9,450 bases of DNA from DATFIX01 sp047617305 (lineage in GTDB: Archaea > Halobacteriota > Halobacteria > Halobacteriales > Natrialbaceae), in contig JBLGCL010000111.1 of assembly GCA_047617305.1 (NCBI GenBank), positions 1 through 9,450 on the forward strand, in the 5' to 3' direction. The notes beneath the pieces were generated by a model, which was not told where the DNA came from, did not search any database, and worked only from the letters and a program-made list of their open reading frames with translations. Positions 1 to 6,318 of this stretch are shown piece after piece. How positions within the stretch are numbered: the first letter of the stretch is position 1; the number at the start of each line of letters is the position of its first letter. Both the position numbers and the translations under genes were made by a program.

Positions 1-429
1 CGAACCTGGACGTTCGACGCCTCAGGGAACCAGTACGGCGCGGTCGCGGAGGCCCTGCTCGCGACCCCGGGGACGAACCCGCCCGCGCTCACCTACTACG
101 TTCGCGAGGACCTCGACCTGAACGACGAGGTCCGCGTCGAGGTGGAGCGAGAACGAACCGTGACCCGGGAGATCGACGCCGACGACGGTCGTCGAACTGC
201 GACGTGGACGGCCGACCTCGTCGTGACGGCCTACCGACCCTCGACCGGCGCTCCGCTCCGGGAGTACTGGTGTGAAATAAAGGCCGGCGCCGCTTCCTTC
301 GAACGCGATCAGACGGCCGTCATGCGGGCCAAAGCCGACGATCCCGCCGTGACGGTCCTGAAGATCCGGGTCGACCTCGATCCGCTCCCGGACCGGTACG
401 GGGTGCGGTTCGACCCGGTAGAGCCCTGA
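1..429 (+). CDS. 3' part of a PD-(D/E)xK nuclease-like protein (5' end outside window)
   Basis: The frame is open from the first base of the window to the TGA at 427-429, so this is the C-terminal 142 residues of a longer protein; an internal ATG at 142 is unlikely to be the true start. No family is recognised with certainty. A segment reading TADLVVTAY (Asp72, counted from the window edge) is followed by a strand containing EIK (Glu92, Lys94) and then FERDQ (residues 100-104). An Asp, then ExK at the end of the next strand, then a helix with a polar Gln is the layout of the PD-(D/E)xK nuclease fold. The following VTVLKIRVDL strand fits a core beta strand. The nuclease role is inference from this short signature. 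The product is acidic, as its neighbours are, and nothing indicates an operon with the genes downstream, which have their own promoter. Confidence 0.72.
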   Translation, partial: RTWTFDASGNQYGAVAEALLATPGTNPPALTYYVREDLDLNDEVRVEVERERTVTREIDADDGRRTATWTADLVVTAYRPSTGAPLREYWCEIKAGAASFERDQTAVMRAKADDPAVTVLKIRVDLDPLPDRYGVRFDPVEP

Positions 430-474
430 ACGCGTCTCGTGCCGGAAACGGGGAGAGCGGGCGTTCCTTCCTCC

Positions 475-520
475 GGTTTTCGACTATTGACGAACTACAA
501 ATCGTCAAAAACCGAAAACC
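475..520. repeat. 46-base two-shell concentric palindrome upstream of the thiolase operon
   Basis: Two perfect inverted repeats share one centre (497.5). The outer pair is GGTTTTCG (475-482) with CGAAAACC (513-520). The inner pair is TTGACGA (487-493) with TCGTCAA (502-508), around an 8-base spacer. The four bases between shells do not pair consistently. The right outer arm runs straight into the putative TATA element at 521-527, so the right arm could be part of the BRE. This could be a double operator for a dimeric regulator. It could instead be an RNA hairpin ending the upstream gene, since CTTTT follows, though that T-run is short. The repeat itself is read directly; the regulatory role is inference. 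Confidence 0.6.
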
Positions 521-527
521 CTTTTGA
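512..527 (+). promoter_or_regulatory. Putative BRE/TATA promoter of the HMGCS-like/thiolase/DUF35 operon
   Basis: CCGAAAACC followed by CTTTTGA resembles a haloarchaeal BRE (CGAAA type) plus a T-rich TATA element. Counting about 26 bases from its centre puts transcription start near 548-550. This leaves only a few bases before the ATG at 556, consistent with a leaderless or near-leaderless transcript. There is no convincing Shine-Dalgarno sequence before that ATG. Confidence 0.5.
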
Positions 528-555
528 GTGTGGTCGGGTCTGTAACGGGTAAGAG

Positions 556-1614
556 ATGGACACCGGAAAACTACTCGAATCCGACCGGACCGTCGGGATC
601 CACGGCTACGGCGCGTACGTGCCGAAGTACCGGATCACGAACGCGACGATCGAGGAGGTGTGGGACGGCGCGTCGACCCCGATCGACCGGAAGGCGGTCG
701 CCGGGTCCGACGAGGATTCCGTCACGATCGCCATCGAGGCCGCCGGCTACGCGGTCGATCGGGCCGGGATCGATCCCGGCGACCTCCGGGCGATCTGGAC
801 GGGGAGCAAGTGCCCGCCGTACGACGTCAAACCCACGTCGACGATCGTGGCCGACGCGATCGACGCCGGGCCGGACATCCAGGCCTCGGACGTCGAGTTC
901 GCCAGCAAGGCCGGCACCGAGGCGGTCCAGTCGGCGATCGGCGCCGTCGGGTCGGGCATGGCGGGCTACGCGATGGCGCTCGGCTCCGACACGGCCTACG
1001 GGAAACCGGGCGACCAGACGGAGTACACCGCGGCCGCCGGCGGCGGCGCGTTCGTCCTGGGCGAGGCCGCCGAGGACGCCATCGCCACGATCGAGGGGTC
1101 GTACTCCTACGCGACGAACACGCCGGACATGTGGCGGCGCAACGACTCCAAGTACCCCGAGCACGCCCACGAGTTCAAGGACAAGCCGGCGTTCATGGAC
1201 CACGTCGTGACCGCCGCCGAGACGCTCATGGACGAACTCGGGCGGACGCCGAACGACTACGACTACGCGGTCCTCGACCACCCCGACCGCAAGCGCCTGG
1301 GCCGGGCGGCGGCCGAACTGGGCTTCGAACGCGAGCAACTCGAACCCGGTAACCTCACCGACGACATCGGTCACGCTCGATCGGGCGCGACCCTGATCGC
1401 GACCGCCGCCACGCTGGACCGGGCGACGCCGGGCGACCGGATCCTGTGGGTCTCGTTCGGGTCCGGCGCGGGCAGCGACGCGTTCTCCCTCGAGGTGGAG
1501 GACGGGATCGAGACGGCGCGGGAACGCGCGCCGACGGTCGACGCGTTCGTCGACCGCGGCGTCGAGATCGACTACGCGACCTACGCGCGATTCAGCGGGG
1601 AGATCGAAGCATGA
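556..1614 (+). CDS. HMG-CoA-synthase-family protein with substituted catalytic residues
   Basis: This 352-residue protein has the length and sequence pattern of archaeal HMG-CoA synthase (thiolase fold): N-terminal VGIHGYGAYVPKYRI, then VKPTSTIVADAI (91-102), SDTAYGKPGDQTEYTAAAGGGAFVLG in the middle, SYATNTPDMWRR, and C-terminal GDRILWVSFGSGAGSDAF. Compared with my recollection of archaeal enzymes, the three catalytic positions differ. The Glu of GSE is Lys85 (GSKCPPY), the nucleophilic Cys of FACKAGT is Ser117 (FASKAGT), and the His of FHQPN aligns with Asp241 (LDHPD; His242 is one position off). The Asn of GNxxSGA is His273. The fold seems intact while HMG-CoA synthesis seems unlikely. It may be a structural partner of the thiolase encoded next, since the archaeal enzymes form a complex with thiolase and DUF35. 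The start is set by the nearby promoter. The stop overlaps the thiolase ATG by four bases (ATGA). Confidence 0.93.
   Translation: MDTGKLLESDRTVGIHGYGAYVPKYRITNATIEEVWDGASTPIDRKAVAGSDEDSVTIAIEAAGYAVDRAGIDPGDLRAIWTGSKCPPYDVKPTSTIVADAIDAGPDIQASDVEFASKAGTEAVQSAIGAVGSGMAGYAMALGSDTAYGKPGDQTEYTAAAGGGAFVLGEAAEDAIATIEGSYSYATNTPDMWRRNDSKYPEHAHEFKDKPAFMDHVVTAAETLMDELGRTPNDYDYAVLDHPDRKRLGRAAAELGFEREQLEPGNLTDDIGHARSGATLIATAATLDRATPGDRILWVSFGSGAGSDAFSLEVEDGIETARERAPTVDAFVDRGVEIDYATYARFSGEIEA
1597..1602 (+). promoter_or_regulatory. Possible Shine-Dalgarno of the thiolase gene
   Basis: GGGGAG lies eight bases before the thiolase ATG at 1611, inside the end of the upstream gene. With the ATGA overlap it suits coupled or reinitiated translation of an internal operon gene, and it supports 1611 over starts further upstream in the same frame. 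Confidence 0.4.
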
Positions 1615-2774
1615 GGGACGTCTCCATCGTCGGCGCCGGGACGACGCCGGTCGACAAGCACTGGGAAACGTCGATGCGGGAACTGGGCGTGCGGGCGATC
1701 AACGAGGCGCTGCTCGACGCGGGCGTCGCCCGGGACGAGGTGGACTCGCTGTACGTCGGCAACATGCTCTCCGGCAAGGTCGTCGACCAGGAGAACGTCG
1801 GCGCCCTGATGGCCGACTTCGCGGACCTGGGCCACGTTCCCGCCACGAAGGTCGAGGCCGCCTGCGCTTCGGGGGGCGCCGCCCTCCAGGCGGGCGTCAA
1901 GGGCGTCATGTCCGGCCTCGAGGACCTCACCGTCGTCCTCGGGGTCGAGAAGCTGACCGACGTCTGCCAGTGCGAGGTCAACGACGGCCTGGCCTACGCG
2001 GCCGACCAGGAGTTCGAGACCTTCCACGGCGCCACGTTCGTCTCGCTGAACGCCATGGCGACGCGGCTGTACATGGAGGAGTTCGACGTGGACCACGAGG
2101 ACCTGCTGCGGTTCTCGGTGAACGCCCACCGCAACGGCGCGAACAACCCGGACGCGATGTTCCAGAGCGAGATCGACCTCGAGACGGCGATGGACTCGCC
2201 GGAGGTCGCCGATCCGCTCAAACTGTTCGACGTCACGCCGATCTGCGACGGCGCGGCCGCGGTGGTCCTGGCCCCGAGCGACCGCGCGGAGGAGTACCCC
2301 GAGACGCCGGTCGACGTCGCCGGGATCGGCAACGCGGTGGACTCCATCGGGCTCCACGACCGCGAGGCGTTCGTCGAGATGGCGGCGACCGTCGAGGCGG
2401 CCGACCAGGCCTACGACATGGCCTCGATGGCGCCGGGCGACATCGACGTCATCGAACTCCACGACGCCTTCACCGTGATGTCCGCGACGGGCCTCGAGGA
2501 CATGGGCTTCGTCGAGAAGGGCGAGGCCCCGACGGCCGCCCGCGAGGGCCGGATCGCCGTCGACGGCGACCTCCCGGCCACGACGATGGGCGGGCTGAAA
2601 GCCCGGGGCCACCCCGTCGGCGCGACGGGCGTCTACCAGACCGTCGAGATCGTCGAGCAACTCCGCCGGGAGGCCGGCCCGAACCAGGTCCCGGGCGCCG
2701 AGACCGGCATCGCCCAGAACATCGGGGGCACGGGGTCGAACGTCACCGTCACCATCCTGGAGCGAGGTGATTGA
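1611..2774 (+). CDS. SCP2-type thiolase / acetyl-CoA C-acetyltransferase family
   Basis: This is a 387-residue archaeal thiolase of the SCP2-like group. Such enzymes condense or cleave acyl-CoA thioesters, for example two acetyl-CoA to acetoacetyl-CoA and CoA. The nucleophilic cysteine is Cys85 in EAACASGGAAL. The C-terminal half has ELHDAF (His284) and GGLKARGHPVGATG (His334), both active-site elements of the family. The end, NIGGTGSNVTV, has GGTGSN where classical thiolases carry a second catalytic Cys, as expected for SCP2-type members. The N-terminal domain covers roughly residues 1-225 and the C-terminal domain the rest. The start at 1611 gives MRDVSIVGAG, a normal family N-terminus, and overlaps the upstream stop by ATGA. 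The next gene begins directly after its stop. Context suggests a complex with the HMGCS-like and DUF35 proteins. Its direction (biosynthesis or beta-oxidation) cannot be told from sequence. Confidence 0.95.
   Translation: MRDVSIVGAGTTPVDKHWETSMRELGVRAINEALLDAGVARDEVDSLYVGNMLSGKVVDQENVGALMADFADLGHVPATKVEAACASGGAALQAGVKGVMSGLEDLTVVLGVEKLTDVCQCEVNDGLAYAADQEFETFHGATFVSLNAMATRLYMEEFDVDHEDLLRFSVNAHRNGANNPDAMFQSEIDLETAMDSPEVADPLKLFDVTPICDGAAAVVLAPSDRAEEYPETPVDVAGIGNAVDSIGLHDREAFVEMAATVEAADQAYDMASMAPGDIDVIELHDAFTVMSATGLEDMGFVEKGEAPTAAREGRIAVDGDLPATTMGGLKARGHPVGATGVYQTVEIVEQLRREAGPNQVPGAETGIAQNIGGTGSNVTVTILERGD
2764..2770 (+). promoter_or_regulatory. Shine-Dalgarno of the DUF35 gene
   Basis: GAGGTGA ends four bases before the ATG at 2775, within the last codons of the thiolase gene. 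It is the clearest ribosome-binding site in the window and fixes the start of this internal operon gene. Confidence 0.7.
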
Positions 2775-3173
2775 ATGCAGGTCACCAGACACTGGCGCGA
2801 GTTCTCGAGCCACTACCGGCTCGAGGGATCGAGGTGCACCGACTGCGAAACCGTCGCCTTCCCGCCGCGGGACGTCTGTCGGGAGTGCGGGAGCACCGAG
2901 ACGGAGGGGTACGAACTCGACGGCGAGGGCGAGATCCGATCGTACACCGAGGTGACGAGTCCCCCGACGGGCCACGAGGACCAGACGCCCTACTACCTCG
3001 CGATGGTCGAACTCGACGAGGGCCCGATCGTGACGGGGCAACTCACCGACACCGAGGTCGACGGGTTCGAACCTGAGATCGGGGCCCGGGTCGAACTCGT
3101 CGTCCGTCGCATCAAGGAACAGGGCGAGGACGGCCTCATCCTCTACGCGTACAAGTTCCGGCCGGCGCTCTGA
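2775..3173 (+). CDS. DUF35 Zn-ribbon / OB-fold protein
   Basis: This 132-residue protein has the DUF35 architecture. A short N-terminal helix (HWREFSSHYRLEG) is followed by a rubredoxin-like zinc ribbon with Cys21, Cys24, Cys35 and Cys38 (CTDC...CREC), and then an OB-fold from about residue 45 to the end (GEIRSYTEVT, PYYLAMVELDEGPIVTGQL, IGARVELVVRRI). In archaea DUF35 proteins bridge thiolase and HMG-CoA synthase in a channelling complex, with the OB fold contributing to a shared CoA-binding site. All four cysteines are present, so the scaffold role looks intact even though the HMGCS partner is altered. Its ATG follows the thiolase stop with no gap. The gene ends 15 bases from the convergently transcribed toxin gene; no terminator is visible in that gap. 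Confidence 0.94.
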   Translation: MQVTRHWREFSSHYRLEGSRCTDCETVAFPPRDVCRECGSTETEGYELDGEGEIRSYTEVTSPPTGHEDQTPYYLAMVELDEGPIVTGQLTDTEVDGFEPEIGARVELVVRRIKEQGEDGLILYAYKFRPAL

Positions 3174-3188
3174 CTCCGGAACGGAACC

Positions 3189-3584
3189 TCAGTACGTTTC
3201 GACCGGAACGCCCAGCGCTTCGAAGTCGTCCACATTGGCTGTGAGGACCGCCTCGTCGAGGACCTCGGCCATCGCGGCGATGGAGGCGTCGTTCGGCCCG
3301 ACGCCAGCATCCCCTCCCGCTCCGTCGTCCGCCTCGGCGAGGAGTTCGCCGGCAACCCGTGCGACCTCCTCGTCGACGGCGACGCGAGGATACCCCAACA
3401 GACGGTTTCTCACCGCCTGCTCGCTCCTGCTGCTGCGGGCCGTGGCGAGGCCGTCGTCGGTCTCGGCCACGACCGGCGTCGGCAGCCATTGCATCTCGCC
3501 GCGCTCGACGAGCTCCGTGCCCTTCTCGAACGCGTCCCGGTCCTCGGCCATCAGGTCGAAGAGATACGACGAGTCGACGATCAT
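3189..3584 (-). CDS. vapC: VapC-like PIN-domain ribonuclease toxin
   Basis: This 131-residue PIN-domain protein is a metal-dependent RNase and the toxin half of a VapBC pair. The expected acidic cluster is present: Asp4 in MIVDSSYLFDL, Glu41 in TPVVAETDDG, Asp99 in VGPNDASIAAM, and Asp119/Asp120 in TANVDDFEAL. The C-terminus GVPVETY follows the last core strand. Length is normal for the family. Its ATG overlaps the stop of the upstream antitoxin gene by ATGA (3581-3584), the standard translational coupling for such pairs. It is convergent with the DUF35 gene, and the two stop codons are about 15 bases apart. The cellular RNA target cannot be read from sequence. Confidence 0.9.
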   Translation of the reverse strand: MIVDSSYLFDLMAEDRDAFEKGTELVERGEMQWLPTPVVAETDDGLATARSSRSEQAVRNRLLGYPRVAVDEEVARVAGELLAEADDGAGGDAGVGPNDASIAAMAEVLDEAVLTANVDDFEALGVPVETY

Positions 3585-3829
3585 TCGTGAGTTTCCTCGT
3601 CCTCGAAGGTACTCCGGGCTGCGCCCAGTCGGTCGCGATCCCGGCTCCGGAGCCGCTTCACGGCCCGTTTCCCCGTTTCGGCTTCGTCTTCCGTCAGGAG
3701 ACCGGCCACGTCGTCGGGGTGGGGACCACGCGTCATCCGGCGGAGCGTCTCCTCCATCGTCTCGTCCTCGCGCTTGTGGGCGCTGAGCCAGGCATGGTAC
3801 TCCTCGGAAACCCGGATGGTCTTGACCAT
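3581..3829 (-). CDS. vapB: VapB-like antitoxin (ribbon-helix-helix type)
   Basis: This 82-residue product begins MVKTIRVSEEYHAWLSAHK. A short strand followed by two helices (to about residue 34, ETLRRMTRG) looks like a ribbon-helix-helix DNA-binding domain. The charged C-terminal half (ETGKRAVKRLRSRDRDRLGAARSTFEDEETHE) would wrap and inhibit the VapC toxin. A longer frame reaches back to 3904, but its extra 25 residues run through an operator-like palindrome and into the end of the upstream dehydrogenase gene, so the ATG at 3829 is preferred. It is coupled to vapC by a four-base overlap. A TATA-containing palindrome directly upstream suggests autoregulation by the VapBC complex. The assignment rests on the pairing with the PIN toxin and on fold pattern, not on a recognised orthologue. 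Confidence 0.82.
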   Translation of the reverse strand: MVKTIRVSEEYHAWLSAHKREDETMEETLRRMTRGPHPDDVAGLLTEDEAETGKRAVKRLRSRDRDRLGAARSTFEDEETHE

Positions 3830-3830
3830 G

Positions 3831-3850
3831 CCGTATATTCGGATATATGG
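3831..3850 (-). promoter_or_regulatory. Operator-like palindrome in front of vapB
   Basis: CCGTATATTCGGATATATGG is an imperfect palindrome with 8 of 10 base pairs matching. It lies one base upstream of the vapB ATG in otherwise GC-rich sequence and is the most AT-rich spot in this neighbourhood. A ribbon-helix-helix antitoxin binding its own promoter would be expected to use such a site. TATA-like runs inside it sit closer to the ATG than a leaderless transcript would need, so the exact promoter is uncertain. Confidence 0.45.
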
Positions 3851-3897
3851 AATCAAGAACGTTTCACCGGCGATTCGTGGAGACGTTCCGACGCCGA

Positions 3898-4593
3898 CTA
3901 CCACTCCACGATCTCCCGATCCTTCCAGAGGCGGCCGCTGGGGCCGTCACGCATCCGGGCGAGCCAGACTGGCGTCTCGGCGCCCTCCTCGACGCTCCGT
4001 GGGGCGCCCGATCCGCCCATGTCGGTCCGCACCCACCCCGGATTGACCGCGTTCACGAACAGCTCGGGGTACTGGGCCGCGAGCGAATCGGTGAACGCGT
4101 TCAGCGCGGCCTTCGAGACGGCGTAGGGGAGGTGCGAGTCGCTGATCCCCTCGGCGAACTGCCCGGAACCGCTGGAGAGGTTGACGATCCGGCCGCCCTC
4201 GCGCTCGGTCAGGAGCGGGAGGGCGAGCCGGGTGAGGAGCATCGGGCCGTGGAGGTTGACCGCGAGCGTGTGCTCGGCGGCGTCCGGGTCGACCGTCTCC
4301 AGCCGTCCACCCGGGCCGTGGACGCCCGCGTTGTTGACGAGGACGTCGAGCCGTCCGGCCTCGTCGTCGATCCGATCGATCGCCCCGGCCATCTCCTCGC
4401 GGTCGGTCACGTCGAGTTTGATCGGTCGTACCTCGGGATCGTCCACGTCCGCCCTCTCCCGGGCGCCGGCGTAAACTGTCGCACCGAGGTCGGTCAGCTG
4501 TCGTGCGATTTCGGCGCCGATACCGCGGGTCGCACCGGTTACCAGCGCGACCTGGCCGTCGAGCGACTCGTACAGGTCCACGTCGGCCGTCAT
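3898..4593 (-). CDS. Short-chain dehydrogenase/reductase (classical SDR)
   Basis: This 231-residue classical SDR is an NAD(P)-dependent oxidoreductase of unknown substrate. The N-terminal Rossmann motif TGATRGIG is at residues 19-26, an acidic Asp61 (LDV) follows, and NNAG is at 87-90. The active site is Asn113 (VNLHG), Ser140/Ser141 (NLSSGSG), Tyr157 and Lys161 (YAVSK). NPGWVRTDMGG (184-194) is the usual segment after the fifth strand. The start at 4593 gives MTADVDLYESLDGQVALVTG, which is normal; an open frame continues upstream to 4824 but crosses the divergent SOUL gene and is not credible. It is divergent from that gene with 87 bases between the starts. Its stop lies 68 bases before vapB on the same strand, so readthrough into the toxin-antitoxin pair is possible. 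Confidence 0.93.
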   Translation of the reverse strand: MTADVDLYESLDGQVALVTGATRGIGAEIARQLTDLGATVYAGARERADVDDPEVRPIKLDVTDREEMAGAIDRIDDEAGRLDVLVNNAGVHGPGGRLETVDPDAAEHTLAVNLHGPMLLTRLALPLLTEREGGRIVNLSSGSGQFAEGISDSHLPYAVSKAALNAFTDSLAAQYPELFVNAVNPGWVRTDMGGSGAPRSVEEGAETPVWLARMRDGPSGRLWKDREIVEW

Positions 4594-4616
4594 GGGGGGC
4601 GGTTCGGCCGCCGTCG

Positions 4617-4624
4617 GGAAAACG
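4617..4624 (-). promoter_or_regulatory. Possible TATA element of the SDR gene
   Basis: Read on the minus strand this is CGTTTTCC, 24-31 bases before the SDR ATG at 4593. This is the spacing expected for a leaderless haloarchaeal transcript. The match is only a T-run, so it is a weak call. Confidence 0.3.
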
Positions 4625-4650
4625 ATGCCGCGGTCCAGTTCTGGCGCGCC

Positions 4651-4656
4651 TTTATC
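4651..4656 (+). promoter_or_regulatory. TATA element of the SOUL-family gene
   Basis: TTTATC, in the context CGCGCCTTTATCAG, is close to the haloarchaeal TATA consensus. Its centre is about 27 bases before the ATG at 4681, so the transcript is predicted to be leaderless. This supports 4681 as the start. Confidence 0.6.
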
Positions 4657-4680
4657 AGTTCCCATCGCCTGGATGACAGT

Positions 4681-5325
4681 ATGGGAAACCTCGGCAAGGC
4701 CGCCCTCCTGGCTGGAGGCGGACTGCTCGCCGGCTGGATCGCCTGGGGGCTGTACAGCGGTCGGTCGACCGAACGCGTGCCGTACGAGCGCCGCGATCGG
4801 TTCGACGGCGTCGAGATCAGGCACTATCCGCGAACCGTCCTCGTCGAGACGGCGGCGGCGGACCAGGCCGCGGCGTTTCGCCGCCTGTTCGAGTACATCT
4901 CCGGCGCGAACGAACGGAACGAGTCGGTCGCGATGACCGCGCCGGTCGCCACGGAGGGCGGCCAGGAGCTCCCGATGACGGCGCCCGTGTTGTCGGGCGA
5001 CGTCGATGCCGAGGGCGGAGCGGACGACCGGACTCGGATGGCGTTCTACCTGCCGCCGGCGTACGATCCCGAGACCGCCCCGGTACCGACGGATCCGGCC
5101 GTTCGCCTCGTGGTCGAACCGCCGAAGACGGTTGCCGCGTCGGGGTTCTCGTGGTATGCGACCGACGGACGCGTCGCTCGACGGCGGCGTAAGCTCCTGT
5201 CTGCCCTCGCGGATCGTGGCGTCGAACCCCGTGGCGAGCCGTTCCTGCTCCGATACGACGATCCCTGGACGCCGCCGTTCATGCGGCGGAACGAGGTGGC
5301 GGTCGACGTCGTCGACCTGGAATAG
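4681..5325 (+). CDS. Membrane-anchored SOUL-family (heme-binding-protein-like) protein
   Basis: This 214-residue protein starts with a hydrophobic, glycine-rich segment (about residues 5-25, AALLAGGGLLAGWIAWGLY) that should act as an N-terminal membrane anchor or uncleaved signal. The rest matches the SOUL/HBP family: VPYERRDRFDGVEIRHYPRTVLVET (33-57), RLFEYISGANERNESVAMTAPV (68-89), a second MTAPV (99-103), MAFYLPPAYD (120-129), and PWTPPFMRRNEV (195-206). Family members have been linked to heme or tetrapyrrole binding, but the function in haloarchaea is unknown to me. No obvious invariant heme-ligating histidine is evident, so heme binding is inference from the family. The frame is open far upstream of 4681, but that stretch is antisense to the SDR. 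The TATA spacing supports the chosen ATG. The gene is convergent with the next SDR gene. Confidence 0.9.
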   Translation: MGNLGKAALLAGGGLLAGWIAWGLYSGRSTERVPYERRDRFDGVEIRHYPRTVLVETAAADQAAAFRRLFEYISGANERNESVAMTAPVATEGGQELPMTAPVLSGDVDAEGGADDRTRMAFYLPPAYDPETAPVPTDPAVRLVVEPPKTVAASGFSWYATDGRVARRRRKLLSALADRGVEPRGEPFLLRYDDPWTPPFMRRNEVAVDVVDLE

Positions 5326-5334
5326 CAGTGATCG

Positions 5335-5361
5335 CGGTCCGCCGTCGTGGATCCCGGACCG
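5335..5361. terminator. Inverted repeat between convergent stop codons
   Basis: CGGTCCG (5335-5341) and CGGACCG (5355-5361) form a perfect 7-base stem with a 13-base loop. They fill most of the 36-base space between the stops of the SOUL gene and the convergent SDR gene. The position suggests a two-way transcription end. No T-run follows on either strand, so the terminator role is tentative. Confidence 0.35.
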
Positions 5362-6318
5362 TCACGCCTCCATCCGGTCTTCCAGTCCGTACTCGACGCC
5401 GGCGAGGGACTCCGAGACGTCCCACAGCCGCCGGGCGAGGTCCTCGTCGTCGGATCGCTCGCTGGAGCGCTGGGGTTCGGGGTACCCGCGCATGTTCATG
5501 AACCCGCCGGGGCCGACGTACTCGCCGCCCTCGATCCGGTCGGCGCTCGCCGCGTAGACCATCGGGAGTGCCCCGCGACTGGCCGGCTGGGCGAAGACGG
5601 CGTTGGCGGCCCGCATCATCCACAGGCGGACGGTCGAGCCCGCCTGCTCGGGGCCGCGCCGTTGCAGGTTCGTGGCCGCGTAGCCCGGATGACAGGCCAC
5701 GCTCGTGACGCTCGGGACGCCGGCCCGGTCGAGCCGGCGATCGAGTTCGGAGGCGAACAGGACGTTCGCGAGTTTGCTCTGGGCGTAGGCGTCCCACTTG
5801 CCGTAGTCCGCGTCGCCCTGGAGGTCATCGAAGTCGATCGTCCCGCGCTCGTGGGCGCCGCTGCTGTGGGTCACGATCCGGCTTTCGCGGGGGGTCTCGA
5901 TGAGTCGGTCGAGGAGGTGGCCGGTGAGCGCGAAGTGTCCGAGGTGGTTGACGCCGAACTGGGTCTCGAACCCGTCGGCCGTCTCGCTCCGGGGGATCGC
6001 CATCACGCCCGCATTGTTGCACAGACAGTCGATCTCCTCGTGGTCGGCCAGCACGCCCTCCGCGAACGATTCGACCGATTCGAGATCCGCGAGGTCAAGT
6101 TCCCGGACGGACAGGTCGCCCTCGACGCCGTCGTTGCGGATCTCGTCGGCCGCCGCTCGCCCCCGGGCGACGCTCCGGCAGGCCATGACGACGTCCGCGC
6201 CGTTCTCGGCGAAGATCCGGGTCGCTTCCTTCCCGAGTCCGCTGTTCGCACCGGTCACGATCGCCGTCCGGCCCGACAGGTCGGGAACGTCGGCGGCAGT
6301 CCAGGCGGTCGAACTCAT
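5362..6318 (-). CDS. Retinol-dehydrogenase-like short-chain dehydrogenase
   Basis: This 318-residue SDR is of the longer RDH/WWOX-like type. TGANSGLG (22-29) is the cofactor loop, and Arg48 in MACRS suggests NADP preference. LDLADLESV (74-82) and NNAGVM (101-106) follow. The active-site residues are Asn124 (GVNHLGHF), Ser152/Ser153 (THSSGAHERG), Tyr178 and Lys182 (YAQSK). CHPGYAATNLQ (209-219) and a C-terminal extension of about 90 residues account for its size relative to the shorter SDR in this window. The substrate is unknown; family members reduce or oxidise lipophilic alcohols, aldehydes and ketones. The ATG at 6318 (MSSTAWTAADVPDLSGRTAIVTG) gives a normal lead-in. A frame extends to 6345, but the extra nine residues have no family support. 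No strong TATA element is visible upstream. Confidence 0.93.
   Translation of the reverse strand: MSSTAWTAADVPDLSGRTAIVTGANSGLGKEATRIFAENGADVVMACRSVARGRAAADEIRNDGVEGDLSVRELDLADLESVESFAEGVLADHEEIDCLCNNAGVMAIPRSETADGFETQFGVNHLGHFALTGHLLDRLIETPRESRIVTHSSGAHERGTIDFDDLQGDADYGKWDAYAQSKLANVLFASELDRRLDRAGVPSVTSVACHPGYAATNLQRRGPEQAGSTVRLWMMRAANAVFAQPASRGALPMVYAASADRIEGGEYVGPGGFMNMRGYPEPQRSSERSDDEDLARRLWDVSESLAGVEYGLEDRMEA

Noticed and set aside
1581..3041. Long minus-strand open frame of 486 codons opposite the thiolase and DUF35 genes, and a similar one at 571-1374
   Set aside because: These are antisense shadows in GC-rich DNA. Their products are Arg/Val/Gly/Asp-repetitive with no recognisable motif, whereas the plus-strand frames have intact catalytic motifs, a ribosome-binding site and coupled starts.
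3847..4680. N-terminal extension of the SOUL gene frame back to 3847
   Set aside because: This stretch is antisense to the SDR with its intact TGxxxGIG and YxxxK motifs. The SOUL domain with its anchor begins at 4681, and a TATA element sits at the right distance.
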